Notes under the pieces: generated by a model
What the model was told of the DNA's origin: nothing
The model's input: the letters and a program-made list of their open reading frames with translations, nothing else
The model's database searches: none
In this document: positions 43,118 to 51,418 of the stretch, in pieces
Position numbering within the stretch: position 1 is the stretch's first letter
Layout of the letters: each line of letters opens with the position of its first letter
Program-made: the position numbers and the translations under genes
NCBI GenBank assembly: GCA_021325035.1
Contig: JAJPHW010000024.1
Coordinates: 1 to 64,000 of the forward strand
Direction: 5' to 3'
Source of the DNA: Terriglobia bacterium
Lineage (GTDB): Bacteria; Acidobacteriota; Terriglobia; Terriglobales; Acidobacteriaceae
Length of the DNA: 64,000 bases

Positions 43118-44338
43118 ATGAAGATATTTCTTTTCGTAGTGATTCTCGCCACTTCGCTTCAAGCCCAACCCCAAGCGCGCCTGCAAATTCTGCATAATTT
43201 CGGCTGTGACAAGTCATTCCCTGACCAACATACCTGTCCAACAGATGATGATGGCTACCAGCCGTGGTCGGGTGTGGTTTTTGACTCGAAAGGCAACATC
43301 TATGGAACCACCCCAATCGGGGGTACCCATGGTAATGGGATGGTATATGAACTCTCGCCCGATATTTATGCGGGCTGGAAGGAAACGATTTTGTACGAAT
43401 TTACGGGTACTCCACTAGATGGTGCTTGGCCATATGGCGGTGTAATTTTCGGACGCAATGGTCATCTCTACGGCACCACCGAACGGGGAGGAAAGAAATT
43501 TGCCGGGACGGTATATGAGTTAATCCCGGAGGGCAACGGAGGGTGGCACGCAAGGATCATTTACGACTTTAGTGGGAACGAATCTATGTACGGACCAAGA
43601 GCAGGATTGGCGCAAGATGGGAGTGGCAACTTGTACGGTACAGCTGACGGCGGCATCTTCGAACTCAGCCCCGCCGGAAATGACACTTGGACTGAAAGAA
43701 ATATTTGTACCGAAACAGATTGTGCGCAGGCTAACGGCGCACAGATTGCCGTTACTCCTGCCGGCGACCTTTTTGGAGCCACACCCTACGGCGGACCATA
43801 TGGCGGCGGCACCGTATATGCCCTAAAGCGCGTGAAAAATAGCTCGAATGGTTGGCGTCATTACGTACTCCACAGCTTTGGTCTCGACTGGGATTACGGA
43901 GAAGGAGTGAGTAACGGGGCACTTGCCTACGACGGCAAGGGTAATCTGTACGGCACTGCCGGAGGGGGTAAATATCTTTGCAACAACGACTACTGTGGCA
44001 TTGTCTTCAAATTAAGTTGGGATGGGCTGCATCACCGCTGGAAGGAAACGGTAATCCACAACTTCCAAGGTAACAGCTCCCAGCCCAATGGCTTAACGTT
44101 CGGCCCCGACGGAAATCTCTACGGCACCACCGTGTTTAGTCCGAGCGGAACAGTGTTTCGTTTATTGGCAAACAAGGATGGTACTTGGACTTACTCCGTT
44201 GTTGTCACTTTCGTTTACCAAGAGGCAGACACACCCTACGCAAATTTAACCGTAGGTCCAGACGGCAGCCTTTACGGTACAACGATTTTTGGCGGTCAAT
44301 ATTTTAACGGCGTGGTTTTCGAGATCAGCCCGCAGTAG
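43118..44338 (+). CDS. secreted Gloeo_Verruco-type repeat protein (choice-of-anchor tandem repeat)
   Basis: The 406-residue product has a signal peptide (MKIFLFVVILATSLQAQ) and about seven repeats of the kind G-x-x-x-D-x-x-G-N-L-Y-G-T-T, seen as SKGNIYGTT, RNGHLYGTT, GSGNLYGTA, PAGDLFGAT, GKGNLYGTA, PDGNLYGTT and PDGSLYGTT. This is the TIGR03803 pattern, probably a beta-propeller. These proteins are exported and their role is unknown. ATG at 43118 is used because the signal peptide starts there; the frame opens 40 codons earlier without sense. The downstream gene is a secreted phosphoesterase. Confidence 0.88.
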   Translation: MKIFLFVVILATSLQAQPQARLQILHNFGCDKSFPDQHTCPTDDDGYQPWSGVVFDSKGNIYGTTPIGGTHGNGMVYELSPDIYAGWKETILYEFTGTPLDGAWPYGGVIFGRNGHLYGTTERGGKKFAGTVYELIPEGNGGWHARIIYDFSGNESMYGPRAGLAQDGSGNLYGTADGGIFELSPAGNDTWTERNICTETDCAQANGAQIAVTPAGDLFGATPYGGPYGGGTVYALKRVKNSSNGWRHYVLHSFGLDWDYGEGVSNGALAYDGKGNLYGTAGGGKYLCNNDYCGIVFKLSWDGLHHRWKETVIHNFQGNSSQPNGLTFGPDGNLYGTTVFSPSGTVFRLLANKDGTWTYSVVVTFVYQEADTPYANLTVGPDGSLYGTTIFGGQYFNGVVFEISPQ

Positions 44339-44391
44339 GCGCCTTTGGCATGACTGGCGCAGGTGAATGGGCGCTCACGTTCTCCAACCCC

Positions 44392-44420
44392 TTGACAGGC
44401 ACAGCTTTCGCTCCTAATGT
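44392..44420 (+). promoter_or_regulatory. possible promoter for the phosphoesterase gene
   Basis: TTGACA (44392-44397), 17 bp, TAATGT (44415-44420). The -35 is perfect; the -10 has only three matching bases. Confidence 0.35.
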
Positions 44421-44528
44421 GGTCACCAGTATTTTTCTGCCGGACTCTCCCGCCGGTGCATCCAATGCCTCTCGTGGTCGCATAAGTCCCCCCGGCTTCT
44501 CGCGGCGCACAGAAAACTCAGGAGTCAG

Positions 44529-46247
44529 GTGCCGCGCATGCGTTTGGTATCGAGTTTGACCTCCCTTAGCCTGCTTTTGTCGTTCTCCGCATCCGCTTTC
44601 GCGCAAAACAGGCCTCCGGTCAACCCCATTCAGCACATCATTATCGTGGTCGAGGAGAACCGCTCCCCCGACAACCTGTTCGGAGCAGACACAGCACTCA
44701 TCCAGGCTGGCGCAAATCTGTGGCCCGCGGCCAACAATCCTGGGTACACCGTTTCCTGCCTGAAGACTTCCACGAACCAGGAAATCCAGGTACACCCGAT
44801 TCCCATCCCGCTGGATACTTGCGTAGGCCCGTTGCATGGCCACACCGATGCCTGGGTGCCGATTTTCGACAACGGCGCCAATGATGGCTTGTGCAATGTG
44901 AAACCCGACTTGCCCAAGGGTTGCGTATTTCCCGGGCAGTATCCGCAGTACAGTTACGTGCCCAACACCATTCAGGCCAACGGCAGCGGATTGCTCGATC
45001 CTTATTTTCAGTTGGCCAACAGCTACGGATTCGCCAACTACATGTTCCAGACCAATCAAGGCGCCAGCTTCGCCGCGCATCAATTTTTGTTTTCAGGAAC
45101 TTCGGCGCCCGATTATTACAACGATCCGAACGGCTACACTTGCGGGCTGATCTTTCCCTGCTGGGAGTGGTTCGTCTCCGACAATCCGATCGCCAGCGGA
45201 GATTTCACGCAAAGCACAGGCTGCATCAGCAATGCGCCCGGCGAATATGTGGCTTCGATTGATCCGGCTTCGGATGCGCCTTCAGCCGTCTATACTCCGC
45301 CATTGCAAGGCGCTTATCCCGGTTATCCCTGCTATGACCACCCCAGCATGCAGGATGAACTTGCCAAGGGAAACGTTTCGTGGAAATACTACTCAGGCAG
45401 CAGCGCGGGATTATGGAATGCGCCGGGGTCGCTCTATCGCGTATGCCAGCCCTCAGGCATTGGCGGCACATGCACGTGGCCGGGGTGGAACAGTACCATC
45501 ATCGCTCCTGCGTCGCGCGCCGACGATCAGGCGCAAATTTTAAACGACATAGAAAGCGACCCAACCTGTACGCAGCTTGCCAGCGTGAGTTGGGTCATGC
45601 CAGATGGGCGATGGTCTGACCACTCGGCGGTTGCCGGCGACGACGGTGGCCCTTCGTGGGCCGCGGCCCTGGTCAATGCCATCGGCAATGAAAACCCTTG
45701 CCACTACTGGGCCAGCACCATCATCATCTTCACCTGGGATGACTGGGGCGGATGGTACGACCACATCAATCCAGCAGAAGCCATGGGCGGCCCGGGTGTG
45801 GGATACAAAAGCGCGAGCAGCGCGAGCGCGGGCGCGCAATACGTTTACGGTTTTCGGGTTCCTCTATTGGTCGTCTCGGCTTATACACCGGAAGGCTATA
45901 TTTCAGGCGGCAATACATCCGGCCCATCTTGCCCCGGCCCTTATTGCCATGATTTCGGCAGTATTCTTAGTTTCGTCGAGCATGAATTCAAATTGCCGCT
46001 GGGAGGAATTGGGCCTAAAGAGTTTCCCTACGCCGATTATTACGCGCCCGACGGCCCCTTCACCGCATGCGGCCCCGTTGCATGCCCTTACCCGCTTGCG
46101 GATTTCTTCACGCTGACCAAGCCGCGCGCCTTCCATCCAGTCATTGGCGCGAAATATCCGGAAACCTGCTTCCACTATCCGAACCAGAAAGGCTGCTTCA
46201 CCGACAAGGTGTTCCGCCCGCCCGACAATGACGATGATGAGGACTAA
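44529..46247 (+). CDS. secreted phosphoesterase (phospholipase C/acid phosphatase-like)
   Basis: The 572-residue product has a signal peptide (MRLVSSLTSLSLLLSFSASA) and the PF04185 phosphoesterase fold: IQHIIIVVEENRSPDNLFG with the nucleophile region near EENRS, HGHTD, MPDGRWSDHSA, and TWDDWGGWYDHI, then CHDFGSILSFVEHEF. It probably cleaves phosphate esters of lipids or other molecules outside the cell. The acidic tail ends PPDNDDDED. GTG at 44529 has AGGAG four bases upstream; ATG at 44538 is almost equal. A decayed second copy of the tail lies downstream at 46436. Confidence 0.88.
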   Translation: MPRMRLVSSLTSLSLLLSFSASAFAQNRPPVNPIQHIIIVVEENRSPDNLFGADTALIQAGANLWPAANNPGYTVSCLKTSTNQEIQVHPIPIPLDTCVGPLHGHTDAWVPIFDNGANDGLCNVKPDLPKGCVFPGQYPQYSYVPNTIQANGSGLLDPYFQLANSYGFANYMFQTNQGASFAAHQFLFSGTSAPDYYNDPNGYTCGLIFPCWEWFVSDNPIASGDFTQSTGCISNAPGEYVASIDPASDAPSAVYTPPLQGAYPGYPCYDHPSMQDELAKGNVSWKYYSGSSAGLWNAPGSLYRVCQPSGIGGTCTWPGWNSTIIAPASRADDQAQILNDIESDPTCTQLASVSWVMPDGRWSDHSAVAGDDGGPSWAAALVNAIGNENPCHYWASTIIIFTWDDWGGWYDHINPAEAMGGPGVGYKSASSASAGAQYVYGFRVPLLVVSAYTPEGYISGGNTSGPSCPGPYCHDFGSILSFVEHEFKLPLGGIGPKEFPYADYYAPDGPFTACGPVACPYPLADFFTLTKPRAFHPVIGAKYPETCFHYPNQKGCFTDKVFRPPDNDDDED

Positions 46248-46320
46248 GGTTGTCTAAGTTATAGATCGGCGCGTGGCCCACAGAAGCTCCGCCCTTTGCC
46301 CGGGATCTGCTCCACCGAAG

Positions 46321-46358
46321 GGTGGCCCATTCTTGCGCGTTCTTTGCGCAAGAGGGGG
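46321..46358 (+). repeat. REP-like repeat, family A copy 5
   Basis: GGTGGCCCATTCTTGCGCG, spacer, TTTGCGCAAGAGGGGG. It matches the repeats near the RAYT remnant and sits between the phosphoesterase and its duplicated tail. Confidence 0.6.
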
Positions 46359-46435
46359 AACCACGGGATTCTCTGCCAAACCTCTCCGCAAAAGTCTTTC
46401 CACTCAAACCAAAAAACGGCTTGAAGGGCCACCAA

Positions 46436-46560
46436 CCCCGCGCTTTCAAACCCTTCACCGGCGCCAAGTATCCGGAAAAATGCTTCCATTTTCCGAATCG
46501 GACAGGCTGTTTTCCGGGAACGCTGCCGCATGATCCCGATAACGATGGAGACGACGAGTC
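46436..46560 (+). pseudogene. duplicated C-terminal fragment of the phosphoesterase gene
   Basis: The frame reads PRAFKPFTGAKYPEKCFHFP, NRTGCFPGTLPHDPDNDGDD, nearly the same as the end of the upstream phosphoesterase (PRAFHPVIGAKYPETCFHYP, NQKGCFTDKVFRPPDNDDDE). Only about 41 codons are homologous and the rest of the gene is missing. A family A repeat lies between the two. It is best read as the relic of a second phosphoesterase gene after deletion or recombination. Confidence 0.75.
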
Positions 46561-46697
46561 GTGTTCATGGCCAAGTAGGAGGGTCGGGCAGCCTCAGTGC
46601 GAAAGATGTACGCGGAAGTGGAGTTTGGATTTACGCTTCTTATAGCATCCTTGAAGGCACCAGTTTGACAAGCTCCCGTGGTTTTTGGCCTCTAACG

Positions 46698-46886
46698 CTA
46701 AAACCATTTGGATAGAAAAGCCAAAGCAAAAACACCCGTATCCTTAACGAAGCAGCCAACATAATAAAGCGATATCGGCCACGTCTTTCTGTGGAGACCG
46801 AACAATACTGCCAGCAAAGCATAAGCCACTATCAATACGAGTTGAGCGTTCTTAGCAAAAGCAGGATTTCCAATGAATTCGCGCAT
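46698..46886 (-). CDS. 62-residue membrane protein, unknown function
   Basis: MREFIGNPAFAKNAQLVLIV continues to a first helix (AYALLAVLFGL) and a second (GCFVKDTGVFALAFLSKWF). GGAGG lies six bases upstream of the ATG at 46886, strong support for translation. No family recognised. The frame overlaps none of the neighbouring real genes. Confidence 0.6.
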   Translation of the reverse strand: MREFIGNPAFAKNAQLVLIVAYALLAVLFGLHRKTWPISLYYVGCFVKDTGVFALAFLSKWF

Positions 46887-47197
46887 CTATTCCTCCGAAC
46901 GGCTTAGGTGCATTGAAATCATTTGGGGTTGTTAGATGTGAACTTTGTTCCAAGCTTAATCGACCTTGATCTGACGGGATAATTACCATCCTTCACGGGG
47001 TTCGAAGGATGGGCGCCCCTGTGCACCACCAGTCCCCCCAAGTTATAGATAGTGTTGCACTTTCATACTCCCTGTGGAAATGTTCGTTCGTCACTAACGT
47101 GCGGTGACGGATGATACAGCCTTCCACAGGGCGATTTTCCTACCATCGAAGCATCCCGTCGGAAAAGCTGGGCCTCGTCGTGCGCGAGGAGCGAAGA
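46887..47197. other. 311-bp region between divergent genes
   Basis: No gene visible. It must hold the promoters of the membrane-protein gene and the coupled pair; I see no strong promoter hexamers. Confidence 0.4.
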
Positions 47198-47788
47198 ATG
47201 TTTTTGTGGCTGCGAAAGTTCGTGAGCGTGGCGGCAGCGCTTTTGTGCCCGTTACTTCTAATTGCGCTGTTTCTCAGCGTATTTTTTCTAAGTCCCCCGG
47301 TTTCGCTAGGCATGGAAATGGCCCACTCCGGCGGAACGCCGGTAGTTCCCATTGAACGGTTGCGCCCTCTTACTAATAAATCCGGATACATCTTTGCGGG
47401 CACCGTGACGGCAATTCACGCCAGCCCTGCGCACGATGCGAAAGATGTGGCCACGATTGCGATTACCTTCCACGTGGACCACGCCGTGCGCGGCGTGCGC
47501 ACGGGACAGTCGCTGACGATCCGCGAATGGATGGGCGTGTGGGAGAACGGTCAGCGCTACCGCGTAGGCGAAAAAGTCTTTTTGTTTCTTTACCAGCCGA
47601 GCAAGTTGGGGCTGACCAGCATCGTGGGAGGGCCGCAGGGGCGAATGTCCATCCATCGGGGTGGGCAAGTAAATGTGGGGTTGGTGCGATATACGCGCGG
47701 GGTTGCATCGGGCGGGCCAGTCAAAAATTTCGTGAGCGTTGCCGAACTCGAGCAAGCTGTGCGTTTTGCAGAGAAGGATTTGCGATGA
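47198..47788 (+). CDS. membrane-anchored protein with NTR/TIMP-like domain
   Basis: The 196-residue product has an N-terminal anchor (FVSVAAALLCPLLLIALFLSV) and one domain from about 60 to 175: GYIFAGTVTAIHASPAHDAK, ATIAITFHVDHAVRGVRTGQ, LTIREWMGVWENGQRYRVGE and KVFLFLYQPSKLG. This strand order and the G-x-V ... V-R-G ... Y-R-V-G-E ... Y pattern resemble the OB-like NTR domain of tissue inhibitors, without the cysteines; this is my inference. ATG at 47198 has AGGAG seven bases upstream. Its stop overlaps the next ATG (ATGA), so the two are translationally coupled. Confidence 0.75.
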   Translation: MFLWLRKFVSVAAALLCPLLLIALFLSVFFLSPPVSLGMEMAHSGGTPVVPIERLRPLTNKSGYIFAGTVTAIHASPAHDAKDVATIAITFHVDHAVRGVRTGQSLTIREWMGVWENGQRYRVGEKVFLFLYQPSKLGLTSIVGGPQGRMSIHRGGQVNVGLVRYTRGVASGGPVKNFVSVAELEQAVRFAEKDLR

Positions 47789-50700
47789 CGCGGGTAACGC
47801 ATTCCTCGCGCCGCTGCATCCGTTGGAGTTTGAGCGATTTGCTGTGGACGCTGGTTTATACGCTATTGGCCGCCATCGGATTGCTGGTGGTGATGATCGA
47901 GATGGCGGAAGCGGAAGGACCCAAGTACATTGCGGGCGTAAGTTATTTCGATCCGCAGACGTTGGGTACGCCATTAGTTTGGGCGAATGGCTTGGTGAAT
48001 TACTGCACCGATCAGGGTAACTTGAGCCCCATCATGCCGGGGCCGAGCGCGGATGCGTTGGTTGCGGACGCGATCAGCCAATGGGCTTTGATTCCCACAG
48101 CGGCGGTCACGTTCTATCACGGCGGACAGTTGGCCGAAGATGTGAATGGATCAAACGTTTACATCAATTCCGATGGGACGATCACTGAGCCGGCCGACAT
48201 CATGCCCAGCGCGACGGGAACTCCACTAGGAGTGGTCTATGACTACGACGGCTCGGTGACTGACGCTTTCTTAGGTCAGGGCGCGGGCGATCCGAGTGAG
48301 TGTTTTTATAACGCCATTTATGGCGGACTGGATAACTTCGCGACGAATGCGACGTTTCTTCATGCGCTGATCGTCATCAATGGGCAATGCATTTTGAATT
48401 CATCGCAGCAACCCGATGTGGAATATCGTCTCGTGCGCGTGTTAGGGCGCGTGCTGGGGCTCGATTGGTCGCAGGTAAATTTGAACGTCATCACCAACAA
48501 CCCTCCGCCGACGCCGGATGATTATGCAGGGTTTCCAGTGATGCATGCCGTGGATCCGACGAGCTGCGTGCCGATTACAAGCTGCTATTCGAATAACGGC
48601 GCGGTGAATCCCTATGTGCCGAAGATGGATGATCAAGCAGCGTTGTCGAATTTGTATCCGGTGACCGCGCAGAATATAGGCGATTTCACAGGAAAAGAGA
48701 TTTTTGCGCAGAATACGGCTGCAATTCAGGGGACGGTCAATTTTGTGAACACGAGCGGGCAAGCGGGCCAGCCGATGCAGGGAGTGAATGTAGTCGCGCG
48801 ATGGATTGATCCTTCAACAGGTTTGCCCTCCGGGCAATATGCGACGGCCTCGGTTTCGGGATTTTCATTCACCGGCGACGCCGGAAATATCGTGAGCGGA
48901 TATTACGATGCAACCGGCGAGCCGTTCAATCAATGGGGATCGAATCAGACGGGCGTGGAAGGTTCGTTCAATTTGGCGGGATTGCAGATTCCAAACGGCG
49001 CAAGCAGCGCACAGTATCAGTTGAGTGTGGAGGCGCTTGATCCGGAGTGGTCGCAACCAGTGGGGCCTTATGGGCCGTGGCAAGTGGAACCGTCGGGGAC
49101 GTTTCAACCGGTGGTTGTGAACGTCGAACTAAATGGCACGGCGCAGCATAATGTGTTGATGACGGGTAGCAAAGTGCCTGTGACGAATTTGTTTGGGCAG
49201 ACGTCGTATGCCTCGCCTGCGCTGTTGCCACCCACGGGAGATTTCATAGGCACGATGAATCCCTACGGCGATGCCGACTATTTGCAATTTAACGCGCGGA
49301 CGAACCGCACGCTGTCGGTTGAGATTACGGCGCTCGATGAAAAGGGCAATCCGACGGAGACGAAATCGCAGCCGGTGGTGGGAATGTGGGCGCTAGCTGA
49401 TCCGGGAACGAGTCCGGCGCCGGCTAATACGCCGGCGGCGTTTAATACTTCATATTTTGGACTTACGCGACTGGATGCATCGGTTTTGCAGAGTACGACA
49501 TTTCGCATCGGGATCATGGATTATCGCGGCGACGGGCGCCCTGACTACGGCTATCATGCGCGGTTGTTTTATGGTGACACTGTCACTCCAGCGCGGGCGA
49601 GCGTGGCGGGAGGGACCGCGATTGCGATTCAGGGTTATGGGTTTCAATCGAATTCGATGTTGAATGTTGCAGGCGCAAATTTGGGCTTGTTATCGCAGAC
49701 CAGCAACCAATTGATTGCGAATACTTTGCCGCAAGCAGACAGCCAGCAAAATATTTTGCTTAGCGATCCGGCGACGGGGGGAAGTTCAACGATGACGGGA
49801 GCGCTGATTATTGGCGCGGGACCGAACGATACGATCAAACTTATCGGTGGTTCGAACCAGCGAGCGCCGGTCGGAGGGCAGATTCCGAATCCGATTGTGA
49901 TGCAGGCAGTTGCGTCGGATGGGGCGACGCCCGTAGCTGGGGCGACGGTAGAGTTTACCTCCATTCCCTCGGTTGGGTTTACGGCATGTGGCGGGGCGAC
50001 GACTTGCACCATGCTGACCGACGAAACGGGCCGAGCAGCGACGGCGGCAACAGTGATGTCGTCGGGCGTGGCGGAAATTACGGCGCAGCTTGCGCCAGCG
50101 TCGTATCCATCGCCACAGCAAGCACAGGCAAATCTGGTGGGAAGTGAGAGCGCGCTCGATATTGCGTTGGTCCCGCAGTATTTAGAAGTTGCGCAGGGGG
50201 CGACCGTCAATTTGCCGCTGACGGCGCGGGTGCTGTCGAATGGCGTGCCGCAAGTGGGAGCGACCGTGGATTACATTCTGGTTAGAGGTGCGGGGTTTGC
50301 TTCGCTTGGAGCGACCACGCTGGTGACGGATTCGAATGGATACGCGACCAGTAATTTGCAAATCGCGGGAATGGCGGGAGATGTTCAGGTAGCAGCGTGC
50401 GTGGGGCCGCAGAATACTCCATGCCTGAGTTTCTACGGAACGTCAGTGCCGTTGAGTGTGATGCAGCTTCAACCGATTGCGGGAACGACACAGCTGTTGC
50501 AAGTCGGGCAGGCGTTCGCGCCGGTGACGGTACGGGCGACGGACCAGTCTTATCCGCCGAATCCGGTGATGGGCGCACCGGTGGCGTTTCAGACGGTGAT
50601 CGCGCGGACGAACAGTAACACACCGATCATCACGATCGGAGAGTTGAATATTACCGAGCCGCAACCGCCGGTGATATTGTCGTCGTCCACGCAAACGATT

Positions 50701-50838
50701 TTGTCGGATGCGAATGGGTTGGCGACGACCCAGATCAACACGGGAGTGGAGGGCGCGACGGTGGTTTTGGGAACGGCGAGCGTAGGGAGCGCGAGCGTGA
50801 GATATCAGTTGCAGTCGCTGTGGCCGATTGGGCCGTGA
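47785..50838 (+). CDS. large secreted multidomain protein with a destroyed metzincin motif and Ig-like repeats
   Basis: The 1017-residue product has an N-terminal membrane segment (SDLLWTLVYTLLAAIGLLVV), then a matrixin-like region (about 50-290). Where a metzincin has HExxHxxGxxH, residues 218-228 read RVLGRVLGLDW: all three His and the Glu are replaced, so it cannot bind zinc there. Next come a carboxypeptidase-regulatory-like module (about 310-440), a pre-peptidase-type module (DFIGTMNPYGDADYLQF), an IPT/TIG-like domain (ASVAGGTAIAIQGYGFQSNS) and two or more Ig-like Big domains to the end. It is likely a surface binding or adhesion protein. It is coupled by ATGA overlap to the NTR-like gene. 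Confidence 0.8.
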   Translation: MTRVTHSSRRCIRWSLSDLLWTLVYTLLAAIGLLVVMIEMAEAEGPKYIAGVSYFDPQTLGTPLVWANGLVNYCTDQGNLSPIMPGPSADALVADAISQWALIPTAAVTFYHGGQLAEDVNGSNVYINSDGTITEPADIMPSATGTPLGVVYDYDGSVTDAFLGQGAGDPSECFYNAIYGGLDNFATNATFLHALIVINGQCILNSSQQPDVEYRLVRVLGRVLGLDWSQVNLNVITNNPPPTPDDYAGFPVMHAVDPTSCVPITSCYSNNGAVNPYVPKMDDQAALSNLYPVTAQNIGDFTGKEIFAQNTAAIQGTVNFVNTSGQAGQPMQGVNVVARWIDPSTGLPSGQYATASVSGFSFTGDAGNIVSGYYDATGEPFNQWGSNQTGVEGSFNLAGLQIPNGASSAQYQLSVEALDPEWSQPVGPYGPWQVEPSGTFQPVVVNVELNGTAQHNVLMTGSKVPVTNLFGQTSYASPALLPPTGDFIGTMNPYGDADYLQFNARTNRTLSVEITALDEKGNPTETKSQPVVGMWALADPGTSPAPANTPAAFNTSYFGLTRLDASVLQSTTFRIGIMDYRGDGRPDYGYHARLFYGDTVTPARASVAGGTAIAIQGYGFQSNSMLNVAGANLGLLSQTSNQLIANTLPQADSQQNILLSDPATGGSSTMTGALIIGAGPNDTIKLIGGSNQRAPVGGQIPNPIVMQAVASDGATPVAGATVEFTSIPSVGFTACGGATTCTMLTDETGRAATAATVMSSGVAEITAQLAPASYPSPQQAQANLVGSESALDIALVPQYLEVAQGATVNLPLTARVLSNGVPQVGATVDYILVRGAGFASLGATTLVTDSNGYATSNLQIAGMAGDVQVAACVGPQNTPCLSFYGTSVPLSVMQLQPIAGTTQLLQVGQAFAPVTVRATDQSYPPNPVMGAPVAFQTVIARTNSNTPIITIGELNITEPQPPVILSSSTQTILSDANGLATTQINTGVEGATVVLGTASVGSASVRYQLQSLWPIGP

Positions 50839-50870
50839 GGCTGCGCTCGTCGTGCAAGACGTGAGAAACA

Positions 50871-50934
50871 GCAGGTCCCTCGACTGCGTGAATTCATTCG
50901 CAAAGCGAATGAATTCACTTCGCTCGGGATGACA
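50871..50934 (+). repeat. dispersed intergenic repeat, family B copy 2
   Basis: GCAGGTCCCTCGACTGCGT, then a perfect 12-bp inverted repeat (GAATTCATTCGC at 50890-50901 and its complement at 50905-50916), then ACTTCGCTCGGGATGACA. Confidence 0.8.
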
Positions 50935-51020
50935 CTTCTTTAATTTAATTCAACAAAAAATCAAAAGCGGCGGACGGGAATGTCTGCCGGCGCATAAACC
51001 GAGCCATGCAACTTACAAAA

Positions 51021-51061
51021 GCAGATTCCTCGAGCGATAAAGCCGCTCTCGGAATGACAAT
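51021..51061 (+). repeat. dispersed intergenic repeat, family B short form, copy 3
   Basis: GCAGATTCCTCGAGCG, spacer, CGCTCTCGGAATGACAAT. It shares the ends of family B but has a short middle. Confidence 0.6.
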
Positions 51062-51091
51062 GTGGAAAACAACAAAAGCTGATACGGTTTC

Positions 51092-51403
51092 TCACAACCT
51101 CAGGCGTGCAAAGAAATAGATGATCGGTGATGCCAAGGCTAGCGAAAGTACGCCTTGCCAGCGTGTTTGAGAATCCCCAAGGTCTCTAATTGCATAGATC
51201 ACCGTGAATAATGCTATCCAAGGCGAGATGCCCAGAATTATTAGCATTGGCAAGACGTAAACGATGGCAGCTACCTTGGGTATCTTGTCCAAAAGATGGC
51301 CATTAAGCCAGCCAATAGATGTGAGCCGAGCACAGAGATATAGTGCAGTCAGCAAAAAAATATTTGCGCAGGCAAGAACGAGAGCTGTTGTTAACTTCTT
51401 CAT
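51092..51403 (-). CDS. small membrane protein, unknown function
   Basis: The 103-residue product has three predicted membrane helices: MKKLTTALVLACANIFLLTAL, VAAIVYVLPMLIILGISPWI and WQGVLSLALASPIIYFFARL. It starts 15 bp after the S9 peptidase gene on the same strand, so it is probably in that operon. No family recognised and no strong ribosome site seen. Confidence 0.65.
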   Translation of the reverse strand: MKKLTTALVLACANIFLLTALYLCARLTSIGWLNGHLLDKIPKVAAIVYVLPMLIILGISPWIALFTVIYAIRDLGDSQTRWQGVLSLALASPIIYFFARLRL

Positions 51404-51418
51404 ACTGATTCAATCACT

